Source: Candidatus Omnitrophota bacterium
GTDB taxonomy: Bacteria; Omnitrophota; 4484-213
Direction of reading: 5' to 3'
Assembly: GCA_030640885.1 (NCBI GenBank)
Contig: DAOWIN010000067.1
Span: 1-14,753, forward strand
Length of the DNA: 14,753 bases
Part shown: in pieces, positions 1 to 6,298 of the stretch
How positions within the stretch are numbered: the first letter of the stretch is position 1
How the letters are laid out: each line of letters opens with the position of its first letter
Notes under the pieces: generated by a model
Database searches by the model: none
The model's input: only the letters and a program-made list of their open reading frames with translations
What the model was told of the DNA's origin: nothing
Made by a program: the position numbers and the translations under genes

Positions 1-613
1 AGGCGAGTATAATGTTTATAATATTTTAGCGGCAATTTGCTTTTGTCTAACTGAGGGCATTCCTTTGCAAGCGATTGTGTCTGCTCTAAAGGAATTTCCC
101 GGTGTGCCGGGGCGGTTGCAAAGAATTGATTGCAAACAGGATTTTGCACTATTTGTTGACTATGCTCATACAGCCGGGGCGCTGCAAGCTGTGCTGACTG
201 ATTTAAAAAGATATGTGAATGATGGGGGAAGATTAATTACTGTTTTTGGCTGCGGGGGCGATAGGGATAGGCAAAAAAGGGTGCAGATGGGAAGAATAAG
301 CAGCGAGATTTCCGATAGGGTTATATTGACCTCTGATAACCCCCGCAGTGAAGACCCCAGCAGAATTATTCAGGATATCTCTCAAGGAATAAAAAGAGAC
401 AACTCTGAAGTAATTTTAGAAAGGGAAGAAGCAATTGTCAAAGGGATTAACCTTGCAAAGAAGGGAGATATTGTTTTAATCGCCGGCAAAGGACACGAAA
501 AATATCAGATTTTTAAGGATACGGTAGTACCTTTTGATGATGTGGAAGTGGCGAGGAAAACAGTTTACAGTCTACAGTCTACAGATGACAGAAAAGAAAG
601 GAATAGGCAATGA
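1..613 (+). CDS. murE: UDP-N-acetylmuramoyl-tripeptide synthetase MurE, C-terminal part (5' end outside window)
   Basis: Mur ligase that adds the third stem-peptide residue to UDP-MurNAc-L-Ala-D-Glu in the cytoplasm, using ATP. The reading frame is open from base 2 and gives 203 residues, the central-domain end plus the whole C-terminal domain; the ATP-binding N-terminal half lies upstream of the window. Recognisable blocks are NVYNILAA near the start, GVPGRLQRI, VDYAHTAGAL, FGCGGDRDRQKR and TSDNPRSEDP (DNPR at 335-346), then IAGKGHEKYQ. DNPR is the known signature of enzymes that add meso-diaminopimelate rather than lysine. After the expected end (FDDVEVARK) there is a tail, TVYSLQSTDDRKERNRQ, encoded by a 7-base repeat array and unlikely to be catalytic. 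The stop is 9 bases before murF, so the two are probably cotranscribed. Identity is very secure; the meso-DAP specificity is inferred from the motif. Confidence 0.97.
   Translation, partial: GEYNVYNILAAICFCLTEGIPLQAIVSALKEFPGVPGRLQRIDCKQDFALFVDYAHTAGALQAVLTDLKRYVNDGGRLITVFGCGGDRDRQKRVQMGRISSEISDRVILTSDNPRSEDPSRIIQDISQGIKRDNSEVILEREEAIVKGINLAKKGDIVLIAGKGHEKYQIFKDTVVPFDDVEVARKTVYSLQSTDDRKERNRQ
561..595 (+). repeat. Heptamer array at the 3' end of murE (CAGTCTA type)
   Basis: Five consecutive 7-base units beginning with CAG: three of the form CAGTYTA, then CAGATGA and CAGAAAA. The array is translated as the last residues of MurE (VYSLQSTDDRK region). It has the same unit order, pyrimidine-type units first and purine-type units last, as the arrays at 6685, 7754 and 14157. 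Confidence 0.9.
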
Positions 614-622
614 AGGAATAGA

Positions 623-1978
623 ATGCTTGTTAAAGAAATTTTAGAAGCGACAAAGGGAAGGTTGCTCAAAGGAGATATCAACGCTTCTTTCTCTGGAATA
701 TCCATTGATTCACGCACTATCAAAAAAGGAAATTTTTTTATCGCTCTTAAGGGGGAAAATTTTGACGGGCATAATTTTATCAAAGAAGCTATCAGAAAAA
801 AAGCGAAGGGAGTGGTACAGTCACCAGTCACCAGTCAACCGAAAACCGAAAACAGTCCCTTCATAATTCAAGTTGCTGATACTACCAAAGCGCTGGGCGA
901 TATTGCTTCCTGCCAACGAAGAAAATTTGCTATTCCTGTAATTGCTATCAGCGGCAGCAACGGCAAAACTACACTCAAGGAATTAATCGCCCTTTTACTC
1001 TCTTCTAAATATAAGGTTTTAAAAAACAAAGAAAATTGGAATAATTGCATTGGGCTTTCTTTAACCTTGTTAGAGTTAAATTTTCGGCACCAAGCAGTGG
1101 TGGTAGAGATGGGTACTAACCATTTTGGCGAATTAAAGAGATTATCCGAGATTGCTCAGCCGACCATTGCTGTTATTACTAATATTGGTTCTGCTCACCT
1201 TCAGTTTTTTAAGAATATCAAAGGAGTTTATAAGGCAAAGACAGAATTCTTAGAGGATTTATCTTCGGATAGAACCGTAGCCATAGACAGCGCAGATGAA
1301 CATCTTTTATCTTTGGTAAGAAAAAAATTCAGAGGGGAAATTGTGTTTTTTGATGCAGTTTCGGCCGCTTCTGCGCCGAGCAGGTTTTTAGATGCCAAAA
1401 TTATTTCAGCCGCTTTTGTTGTTTGCGAAAGATTTAACATTAGTAGAAAAGAAATGCTAAGAAAGTTAAAGCATTTCAAAAATCTGCCTATGCGTATGGA
1501 AATGCAGGAAATAAAAGGAGTAAGTTTTATCAACGATGCTTACAATTCCAATCCTTCCTCGCTTCTTTATGCTATTCAGAGGCTATCCGAGTGCAAAGGA
1601 AGAAAAATATTGGTGGTCGGTGATATGTTAGAATTGGGAGAGAGAAGTCAGGAGTTGCATTTTGAGATAGGGGGGGCAGTAGTTAAAGCAAAGATAGATA
1701 TTTTGATTAGCGTGGGGGAATTGGCTAAAAAAATAAGCGAAGGTGCTTGCCATTATGGAATGGATAAAAAAAATATGCTTAATTTCAATTCTAATCTTGA
1801 AACAGCGGAGTGTATTTTATCTATTCTCAAAAAAGGGGACACGATTTTGGTCAAAGGCTCCCGGAAGATGAGGATGGAGGAGATCATTGAGAAAATCAAA
1901 GATTTTCTCGCTCCAGGCTCCAAGCCACAAGCTTCAAACAGGAAACTACAAGCCACAAGCTTCAAGCAAGAAACTTAA
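623..1978 (+). CDS. murF: UDP-N-acetylmuramoyl-tripeptide--D-alanyl-D-alanine ligase MurF
   Basis: Adds D-Ala-D-Ala to UDP-MurNAc-tripeptide, the last cytoplasmic step of the peptidoglycan precursor. 451 residues, about the family length. The order is an N-terminal UDP-binding domain (1-100), the ATP-binding P-loop GSNGKTT (residues 111-117), the central-domain block EMGTNHFGELKRLSEIA with VITNIGSAHL, then a C-terminal domain with INDAYNSNPSS, VVGDMLELGE and KGSRKMRME. ATG 623 is preceded by AAGGA at 614-618 and lies 9 bases after murE. Two parts are foreign to the family. Residues 66-79 (QSPVTSQPKTENSP) are encoded exactly by six 7-base units at 818-859, in a loop of the N-terminal domain ahead of the conserved ADTTKALGDIA. 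The tail after residue 429 is encoded by the array starting at 1914. All core motifs are intact, so the enzyme should be functional. Confidence 0.97.
   Translation: MLVKEILEATKGRLLKGDINASFSGISIDSRTIKKGNFFIALKGENFDGHNFIKEAIRKKAKGVVQSPVTSQPKTENSPFIIQVADTTKALGDIASCQRRKFAIPVIAISGSNGKTTLKELIALLLSSKYKVLKNKENWNNCIGLSLTLLELNFRHQAVVVEMGTNHFGELKRLSEIAQPTIAVITNIGSAHLQFFKNIKGVYKAKTEFLEDLSSDRTVAIDSADEHLLSLVRKKFRGEIVFFDAVSAASAPSRFLDAKIISAAFVVCERFNISRKEMLRKLKHFKNLPMRMEMQEIKGVSFINDAYNSNPSSLLYAIQRLSECKGRKILVVGDMLELGERSQELHFEIGGAVVKAKIDILISVGELAKKISEGACHYGMDKKNMLNFNSNLETAECILSILKKGDTILVKGSRKMRMEEIIEKIKDFLAPGSKPQASNRKLQATSFKQET
818..859 (+). repeat. In-frame heptamer array inside murF (CAGTCAC type)
   Basis: Exactly six 7-base units (42 bases, 14 codons): two CAGTCAC, CAGTCAA, two CCGAAAA and CAGTCCC. 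The array begins precisely at codon 66 and ends at codon 79, so it adds 14 residues without shifting the frame. None of its frames contains a stop. Confidence 0.9.
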
Positions 1979-2070
1979 GACTTAAGTTTCTTCTTTTCTT
2001 CTTCTTGCCTGTAGCTTGAAACCTGTGGCTTATTAACCTGTAACCTGTCGCTTGTAGCTTGTAACTTGAA
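1914..2070. repeat. Composite inverted heptamer element between murF and mraY
   Basis: The left arm (1914-1976) has nine 7-base units of CAAGCCA/CAAGCTT type, including a 28-base superunit repeated at 1921-1948 and 1949-1976; it encodes the MurF tail. The right arm (about 2006-2070) has units of reverse type (GCCTGTA, GCTTGAA, ACCTGTG, GCTTGTA) with one single-base slip near 2034. The reverse complement of the right arm matches the left arm closely (both contain AAGCCACA, TTCAAGC and CAAGAA blocks in order), so the element can form one long imperfect hairpin centred on the palindrome at 1968-1992. The right arm ends at the mraY start codon and replaces any normal ribosome binding site. Confidence 0.88.
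1968..1992 (+). terminator. Perfect palindrome with T-rich tail after murF; possible terminator
   Basis: Two perfect 12-base arms (AAGAAACTTAAG and its complement) flank a single A at 1980, so in RNA the loop would be formed by the innermost bases. The 3' side continues as a pyrimidine-rich, T-heavy stretch to about 2005. The stem is A/T-rich, so termination, if any, is probably weak or partial; it may simply be the centre of the composite repeat element. It overlaps the murF stop codon (1976-1978). Confidence 0.45.
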
Positions 2071-2071
2071 C

Positions 2072-3157
2072 ATGCTTTACCGTTTTTTATATTCTTTAAA
2101 AGATAGCTTTTTCGGGTTTAATGTATTCCGCTATATCAGCGTGCGCGCTCTTTTGGCAGCTGCTACCGCCTTTTTAATCGTAATCATTTTTACGCCTTTA
2201 TTTATTAAATGGCTTAAAAAATACAAAATAGGAGAAAATATCCGCAGGGACTATGAGCATCTTTATTCTTTGCAAAAAGGAAAGCAGGGTGTTCCCACAA
2301 TGGGAGGGCTTTTAATTGCGGGGGCAGTGCTTATTTCAGTTTTTTGCTGGGCAGACATCTACAATAAGTACATATTGCTAAGTTTGGGGGTTATGCTTTG
2401 GCTGGCTGGGTTGGGGTTTGTCGATGATTATATAAAATTTATCAAACAGAGATCATTAGGATTGAGGCCCCGATTCAAATTCATAGGACAGATTTTATTA
2501 GGAGTTTTGGTTGGTTTATTTTTCGTCTTTGATCCCCGCATAGAAAAGACGCTTTATCTTCCCTTTTTCAAGAATATAGTTTTTAATCTTGGTTGTTTTT
2601 ATCTAATCTGGACAATTCTTGTTATCACTGCTTCTTCAAATGCGGCAAACCTTACCGATGGTTTAGACGGATTAGCTATTGGCTGTTTAATCATTGTTGC
2701 TTTTGTATATACAGTAATGAGTTATTTTAGCGGAAATATTAAATTTAGCGGTTATCTATTCATTCCTTATTTTCCAGCGGGAGGAGAATTGGCGATATTT
2801 TGTTCGGCAATAGCGGGCGCGGGGTTGGGGTTTTTGTGGTATAATTGTCATCCGGCAGATATATTTATGGGCGATAGCGGGGCATTGGCATTGGGAGGTT
2901 CTTTGGGAATAACTGCTTTATTGATTAAGCAGGAGATTCTCCTTTTTTTGGTAGGGGGGGTTTTTGTAATAGAAACCTTATCTGTAGTTTTGCAGGTCGC
3001 TTCTGTTAAAATAAGAAAAAAAAGAGTATTTCTGATGTCTCCTCTGCATCATCATTTTCAACTAAAAGGCTTCACAGAATCGAAGGTAATTATTAGATTT
3101 TGGATTATGGCGATAATTTTTGCCTTGCTTGGTTTGTTGAGTTTGAAGATTAGATGA
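2072..3157 (+). CDS. mraY: Phospho-N-acetylmuramoyl-pentapeptide transferase MraY
   Basis: Integral inner-membrane enzyme that moves phospho-MurNAc-pentapeptide from UDP onto undecaprenyl phosphate, producing lipid I. From ATG 2072 it is 361 residues, the usual size, with about ten hydrophobic segments. Family blocks in order are GVPTMGGLLI (around residues 74-83), DDYIKF with the Asp pair D118-D119, SNAANLTDGLDGLA (189-202), CHPADIFMGDSGALALGG with D268, and the cytoplasmic loop MSPLHHHFQLKG with His326-328. The numbering closely matches the catalytic and Mg-binding residues known from Aquifex MraY. TTG 2066, six bases upstream, is also in frame, but ATG is the better start. No Shine-Dalgarno sequence is visible because a 7-base repeat array runs up to the start; translation may depend on coupling or on an SD-independent route. 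It lies in the classical murE-murF-mraY-murD order. Confidence 0.97.
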   Translation: MLYRFLYSLKDSFFGFNVFRYISVRALLAAATAFLIVIIFTPLFIKWLKKYKIGENIRRDYEHLYSLQKGKQGVPTMGGLLIAGAVLISVFCWADIYNKYILLSLGVMLWLAGLGFVDDYIKFIKQRSLGLRPRFKFIGQILLGVLVGLFFVFDPRIEKTLYLPFFKNIVFNLGCFYLIWTILVITASSNAANLTDGLDGLAIGCLIIVAFVYTVMSYFSGNIKFSGYLFIPYFPAGGELAIFCSAIAGAGLGFLWYNCHPADIFMGDSGALALGGSLGITALLIKQEILLFLVGGVFVIETLSVVLQVASVKIRKKRVFLMSPLHHHFQLKGFTESKVIIRFWIMAIIFALLGLLSLKIR

Positions 3158-3234
3158 CTTTAAAAAGTCACCAGGCCACCAGCAAAAACAAAGACTGGAA
3201 ACTGGAAACTGGAAACTGGAGACTGGAGACTGTT
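3155..3234. repeat. Hairpin plus heptamer array between mraY and murD (AACTGGA type)
   Basis: A short hairpin (TGACTT, loop TAAA, AAGTCA; 3155-3170) begins on the mraY stop codon. It is followed by a few forward-type units (CAGGCCA, CCAGCAA; about 3172-3186), an A-rich centre, and six exact reverse-type units GACTGGA/AACTGGA at 3193-3234 (42 bases). Read on the minus strand the units are TCCAGTT/TCCAGTC, related to the CAGTCTA family. The arrangement is a weaker version of the inverted element at 1914-2070. Confidence 0.85.
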
Positions 3235-3241
3235 TGTATCT

Positions 3242-4492
3242 ATGAACTATAAAAAAGTTGGAGTTATTGGTTTAGGAAAGAGTGGTTTGGCAGCGGCTCA
3301 GCTTTTAAAAAATAGGGAAATAAGTGTGGAGGTAAGCGATTGCTCGAATAGCCAAGAGGTTAAAGAGAGAGTGGAGTTCTTAAGAAAACAGGGAATAGTG
3401 GTAGAGATTGGCAGTCATACTCCTGAGTTTATTGAAGATAAGGATTTGCTTGTTGTTAGCCCGGGTGTAAATAATAATTTTGTTTCTCTCTGGGCACAAA
3501 AGAAAAACATTCCTTTAATTAGCGAAATAGAATTAGGTTACTCCTTTTGTTCACGACCTATTATTGCTATTACCGGCACAAATGGAAAAACAAGCGTAGC
3601 AGTTTTAACAGGTAATTTATTAAGAAAAGCCGGCAAAAAGGTTGTTGTTTGCGGCAACATAGGTATCCCTTTTTCTCAGGTAGTTTTAGATAATGATTAT
3701 GAAATAATAGTTTTAGAGGTTAGCTCGTTCCAGTTAGAGAAGATAAACAAATTCAAGCCCTATATATCTGTTATTTTGAATATTACTCCTGACCATTTAG
3801 ATTGCCATAAAACCTTTGAGCAATATAAGCAAGCCAAATATAGAATATTTGAGAATCAGAGCGTGGGTAATTGGGTGGTGATAGATACAAGTTACAAGTC
3901 ACAAGTTACAAGTCACAAGTTAAAAACAAAAAAAGACAAATTTCCCAAAGTTCTATATTTAGATAGGCAAGATAAAAACAAACAGGCGGTTGAATTAGTG
4001 GGAAAGATTTTGGGAATTAAGAAAGAGATTGTTGAGAACACTTTAGAGGAATTTAAGGGATTAGAACATCGTTTAGAATATGTTGACACAATTCAGGGGG
4101 TTACTTTTATTAATGATTCTAAAGCAACCAATGTTGATTCGGTAAGATATGCTTTAGAGAAAATTCCTTTTTCTACTGTTCTTATTTTAGGGGGAAGAGA
4201 TAAAGGCGGAGATTTTTCCGGGTTGAGTTCTTTGATAGAGAAAAAGGTGAAACAGATTATTTTAATTGGCGAGGCAAAAGGGAAAATCAGAGAGGAGTTA
4301 AAGGGAATAAAGGCAATAAAGGAAGCGAATTCTTTGCAGGAGGCGTTTGATTTCGCTGAACGCACAGCAAAAAGGGGAGATGCAGTTTTGCTTTCGCCCG
4401 GATGCGCCAGTTTTGATATGTTTGCTGATTTTAAACAAAGGGGAAGAGAGTTTAAACGGATGGTAGAGAGCTCGCGGCGCAGGTTGTCTTGA
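3242..4492 (+). CDS. murD: UDP-N-acetylmuramoylalanine--D-glutamate ligase MurD
   Basis: Adds D-glutamate to UDP-MurNAc-L-Ala in the cytoplasm with ATP. 416 residues, slightly short for the family. An N-terminal Rossmann-like UDP-binding domain has VGVIGLGKSGLAA (residues 6-18) and SPGV; the P-loop is TGTNGKTS (111-118); LEVSSFQLE and NITPDHLDCH (180-189) mark the central domain; the C-terminal domain shows GLEHRLEYV, INDSKATN, LGGRDKGGDF and LLSPGCASFDMFADFKQRGREF. Residues 216-229 (TSYKSQVTSHKLKT) are encoded by 7-base repeats at 3888-3929 and are not part of the family. ATG 3242 fits the family start. The only candidate ribosome binding site is a distant GGAG (3225-3228) within the repeats. 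Usually ftsW, murG and murC follow; here trmD does. Confidence 0.97.
   Translation: MNYKKVGVIGLGKSGLAAAQLLKNREISVEVSDCSNSQEVKERVEFLRKQGIVVEIGSHTPEFIEDKDLLVVSPGVNNNFVSLWAQKKNIPLISEIELGYSFCSRPIIAITGTNGKTSVAVLTGNLLRKAGKKVVVCGNIGIPFSQVVLDNDYEIIVLEVSSFQLEKINKFKPYISVILNITPDHLDCHKTFEQYKQAKYRIFENQSVGNWVVIDTSYKSQVTSHKLKTKKDKFPKVLYLDRQDKNKQAVELVGKILGIKKEIVENTLEEFKGLEHRLEYVDTIQGVTFINDSKATNVDSVRYALEKIPFSTVLILGGRDKGGDFSGLSSLIEKKVKQIILIGEAKGKIREELKGIKAIKEANSLQEAFDFAERTAKRGDAVLLSPGCASFDMFADFKQRGREFKRMVESSRRRLS
3888..3929 (+). repeat. In-frame heptamer array inside murD (CAAGTTA/CAAGTCA)
   Basis: Alternating CAAGTTA and CAAGTCA units, five exact copies at 3888-3922, followed by an A-rich seventh-phase remnant AAAACAA to 3929. 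The region keeps the reading frame and has no stops. It lies between VVIDTS and the strand KVLYLD of the central domain, where a loop extension is tolerable. Confidence 0.9.
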
Positions 4493-4494
4493 AT

Positions 4495-4574
4495 CTTGCG
4501 TCCTATGTCTTTCTTTTTTTGCTTGAAGCCTGTAGCTTGTAGCTTGTGACTTTCTTCTACCCTCTTGACGCAAG
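4495..4574. repeat. Heptamer array flanked by 8-base inverted repeats, murD-trmD junction
   Basis: Four reverse-type units (GCTTGAA, GCCTGTA, GCTTGTA, GCTTGTG) lie at 4521-4548, just after a T-run (TTTCTTTTTTT, 4510-4520). The region is bracketed by the inverted repeat CTTGCGTC (4495-4502) and GACGCAAG (4567-4574). The right repeat overlaps the -35 box of the trmD promoter. This is the boundary between the mur block and the trmD block. Confidence 0.75.
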
Positions 4575-4592
4575 CCGAATTTTGAGTATAAT
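4565..4592 (+). promoter_or_regulatory. Sigma70-like promoter for trmD and following genes
   Basis: TTGACG at 4565-4570 and TATAAT at 4587-4592, separated by 16 bases: five of six and six of six consensus matches. A start site seven bases downstream would fall near 4599, only about 3 bases before the trmD ATG, so the transcript would be almost leaderless. The A/T-rich setting raises chance matches, but position and spacing fit well. Confidence 0.65.
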
Positions 4593-4601
4593 AATGAGGT
4601 T

Positions 4602-5276
4602 ATGCAGATTCATATTCTTACTCTTTTCCCGGCGATGTTTAAAGGTCCTTTCAGCGAATCAATTATAAAAAGAGCAATAGAAAAGGAAATAGTTAAGATA
4701 GAGGTTCATAATTTAAGGGATTATAGCGCAGATAAGCACAAGAAATGCGATGATCGCCCCTTTGGCGGGGGGCCGGGGATGGTTTTAAAGCCTGAACCGA
4801 TATTTAAAGCTGTGGAGATAATTGCTCAGGAAAAAGTAAAAAAGAAACATAAAACAATATTGACTAGTCCGCAAGGCAGAGTTTTTACTCAAAGAATAGC
4901 CAAAGAGCTTTCCCGATTAGAAGAAATAATATTTATTTGCGGACATTATGAAGGAGTTGATGAAAGGGTAAAAGAAATTATTGATGATGAGATTTCTATA
5001 GGAAGTTATGTTTTGAGCGGAGGAGAACTGCCGACGATGGTAATTACTGATGCTCTAATAAGATTGATTCCTGGGGTATTAGGATGTGTGCAATCAAGCC
5101 AACAAGAATCTTTTGTAAAAGGGGATTTATTAGACCATCCCCAATATACTCGTCCCGCTGTATTTAGAAGAATGAAGGTTCCCGAAGTTATTATTTCAGG
5201 TGACCATCAGGCAATTGAAGACTGGCGTAAGCGAAAAGCAGAAGAGAAAACAGCCTACAGGAATAATCAGTTATAA
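4602..5276 (+). CDS. trmD: tRNA (guanine-N1-)-methyltransferase TrmD
   Basis: SPOUT-class dimeric enzyme that methylates G37 at N1 in tRNAs reading CNN codons, preventing +1 frameshifting; S-adenosylmethionine is the methyl donor. 224 residues, somewhat short because the C-terminal tail of many homologues is missing. Motifs are LTLFPAMFKGP, DDRPFGGGPGM (50-60), LTSPQGRVFTQ (87-97), CGHYEGVDERV (113-123) and SIGSYVLSGGELP (132-144), which build the trefoil-knot SAM site; Arg154 and LLDHPQYTRP follow. Position 169 is Glu (QQESF), where the general base of the E. coli enzyme is Asp169. ATG 4602 matches the family start; GAGG at 4596-4599 is too close to be an ideal ribosome binding site. The final residues may include decayed 7-base repeat (5251-5264). 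The gene heads the trmD-rplS-rnhB group and ends 25 bases before rplS. Confidence 0.97.
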   Translation: MQIHILTLFPAMFKGPFSESIIKRAIEKEIVKIEVHNLRDYSADKHKKCDDRPFGGGPGMVLKPEPIFKAVEIIAQEKVKKKHKTILTSPQGRVFTQRIAKELSRLEEIIFICGHYEGVDERVKEIIDDEISIGSYVLSGGELPTMVITDALIRLIPGVLGCVQSSQQESFVKGDLLDHPQYTRPAVFRRMKVPEVIISGDHQAIEDWRKRKAEEKTAYRNNQL

Positions 5277-5288
5277 CGAAGTTATACG

Positions 5289-5294
5289 AGGAGG
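5289..5294 (+). promoter_or_regulatory. Strong ribosome binding site of rplS
   Basis: A perfect AGGAGG lies seven bases before ATG 5302. It decides the L19 start: the same frame stays open upstream to 5200, but that longer product would only overlap the end of trmD. Confidence 0.9.
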
Positions 5295-5301
5295 AGTGAT
5301 T

Positions 5302-5664
5302 ATGGAACAGATTGAGTTGATAGAAAAGGAGTATTTAAAAAAAGATATTCCTGTCTTTAAACCTGGAGATGAACTTAAAGTTTTTCTGGAGATTCCTCAG
5401 CCAGCAGAGATGAATTTGGGAAAAAAATCAGGCAGGAAGAAAAAAAAAGAAGAGCGGAAAAGAATGCACGCCCAACTTTTCCAAGGAATAGTTTTGGCAA
5501 AGAAAGGTTCAGGTTTAAGAGAAACCTTTATAGTGAGGAAGATTTCTTATGGAGAAGGCGTAGAGAGGACATTTTTGTTACATTCTCCTTTTATAAAAAA
5601 AATTGAGGTTGCCAAACAAAATAAAACAAGACGAGCGAAACTTTATTATCTGAGGAAGGTGTGA
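5302..5664 (+). CDS. rplS: 50S ribosomal protein L19
   Basis: Large-subunit protein at the interface with the 30S subunit. 120 residues from the ATG behind AGGAGG. Family blocks are IPVFKPGDELKVFLEI (residues 15-30), LFQGIVLAKKGSGLRETFIVRKISYGEGVERTFLLHSPFIKKIEV and the ending RRAKLYYLR. Between the first strand and the FQG block, where typical L19 has a short turn of a few residues, there is an extra Lys/Arg-rich stretch of about 17 residues (roughly 33-52, with GRKKKKEERKR). The protein stops soon after YYLRKV, without the longer tail seen in many homologues. The insertion is not made of the 7-base repeats; whether it is a lineage trait needs an alignment. The gene lies between trmD and rnhB, the usual arrangement, and its stop overlaps the rnhB start (GTGA). 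Confidence 0.96.
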   Translation: MEQIELIEKEYLKKDIPVFKPGDELKVFLEIPQPAEMNLGKKSGRKKKKEERKRMHAQLFQGIVLAKKGSGLRETFIVRKISYGEGVERTFLLHSPFIKKIEVAKQNKTRRAKLYYLRKV

Positions 5665-6254
5665 AAATAAAAGAAAAAGATTTGCAGATCGCCGTTGCCG
5701 GGGTTGACGAAGCTGGTAGAGGAGCGTTAGCTGGTCCGGTAGTTGCTAGCGTAGTTTTTTTATCCTCCAATGTTTCTGTTGAGGGAGTTACTGATTCCAA
5801 AATGTTAAGTTCCACAAGGCGCAGTTTTCTTTTTTCGCAGATTATTGAAAAAGGGAAAGTGGGTATTGGAATAATTAATGAAGGAACAATTGATGAGATT
5901 AATATTCTGCAGGCGAGCTTAAGAGCAATGGAGCAGGCATTTCTTGATTTGAATAAGAAAGAAACGATTAAGCATCTTTTTGTAGATGGCCCGATAAAAC
6001 CAAATGTTTCCTGCCCTTGCACGCAGATAATAGGGGGGGATAAAACGAACTTTCATATTGGCGCTGCTTCTATTGTAGCAAAGGTAGTCCGTGACCGAAT
6101 TATGTCTATTTATAGCAATTTATTCCCAAGATATGGTTTTGCAAAGCATAAAGGTTATGCTACGAAAACGCATTTGAAAGCATTGGATAAACATGGTCCC
6201 TGTCCTATTCATCGTTGTTCTTATAGCCCGGTGAAAAAACGAATGAAAAAATAA
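5661..6254 (+). CDS. rnhB: Ribonuclease HII
   Basis: Endonuclease cutting RNA in RNA-DNA hybrids and at single ribonucleotides in DNA, with Mg or Mn. 197 residues, a normal length. The catalytic carboxylates fit E. coli RNase HII: Asp16-Glu17 in GVDEAGRG, Asp109 in LFVDG and Asp127 in GGDKTNF. Other family blocks are LAGPVVAS, TDSKMLS, AASIVAKVVRDR and YGFAKHKGYATKTHLKAL. The start is GTG 5661, overlapping the rplS stop by three bases, with AGGAAGG (5653-5659) just upstream and GAGG at a more usual 5-base distance; translational coupling to L19 is likely. Two copies of AACGGCA (6254-6267) begin at the last base of the stop codon. Confidence 0.96.
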   Translation: MKIKEKDLQIAVAGVDEAGRGALAGPVVASVVFLSSNVSVEGVTDSKMLSSTRRSFLFSQIIEKGKVGIGIINEGTIDEINILQASLRAMEQAFLDLNKKETIKHLFVDGPIKPNVSCPCTQIIGGDKTNFHIGAASIVAKVVRDRIMSIYSNLFPRYGFAKHKGYATKTHLKALDKHGPCPIHRCSYSPVKKRMKK

Positions 6255-6267
6255 ACGGCAAACGGCA
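6254..6267 (+). repeat. Two-copy 7-base repeat after rnhB
   Basis: Two exact adjacent copies of AACGGCA. It may be a remnant or seed of the heptamer family, but two copies alone are weak evidence. The gap to yraN (44 bases) contains no other structure that I can see. Confidence 0.4.
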
Positions 6268-6298
6268 AATTTTGCGGCTAAGAAAACTTTATTTTGTA

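Noticed and set aside
2837..2845. TGGTATAAT, a perfect extended -10 within mraY
   Set aside because: There is no -35 at a proper distance, and the bases encode the conserved Trp-Tyr-Asn of the MraY motif; likely coincidence.
4479..4500. Hairpin CGCAGG/CTTGCG at the murD stop as terminator
   Set aside because: Six pairs including a G-U, a large loop, and the T-run lies about ten bases away; too weak to call.
5270..5288. loxP-like half site (ACGAAGTTAT) between trmD and rplS
   Set aside because: Only one arm-like stretch with altered spacing and no second arm; the bases overlap the trmD stop and the rplS ribosome binding site.
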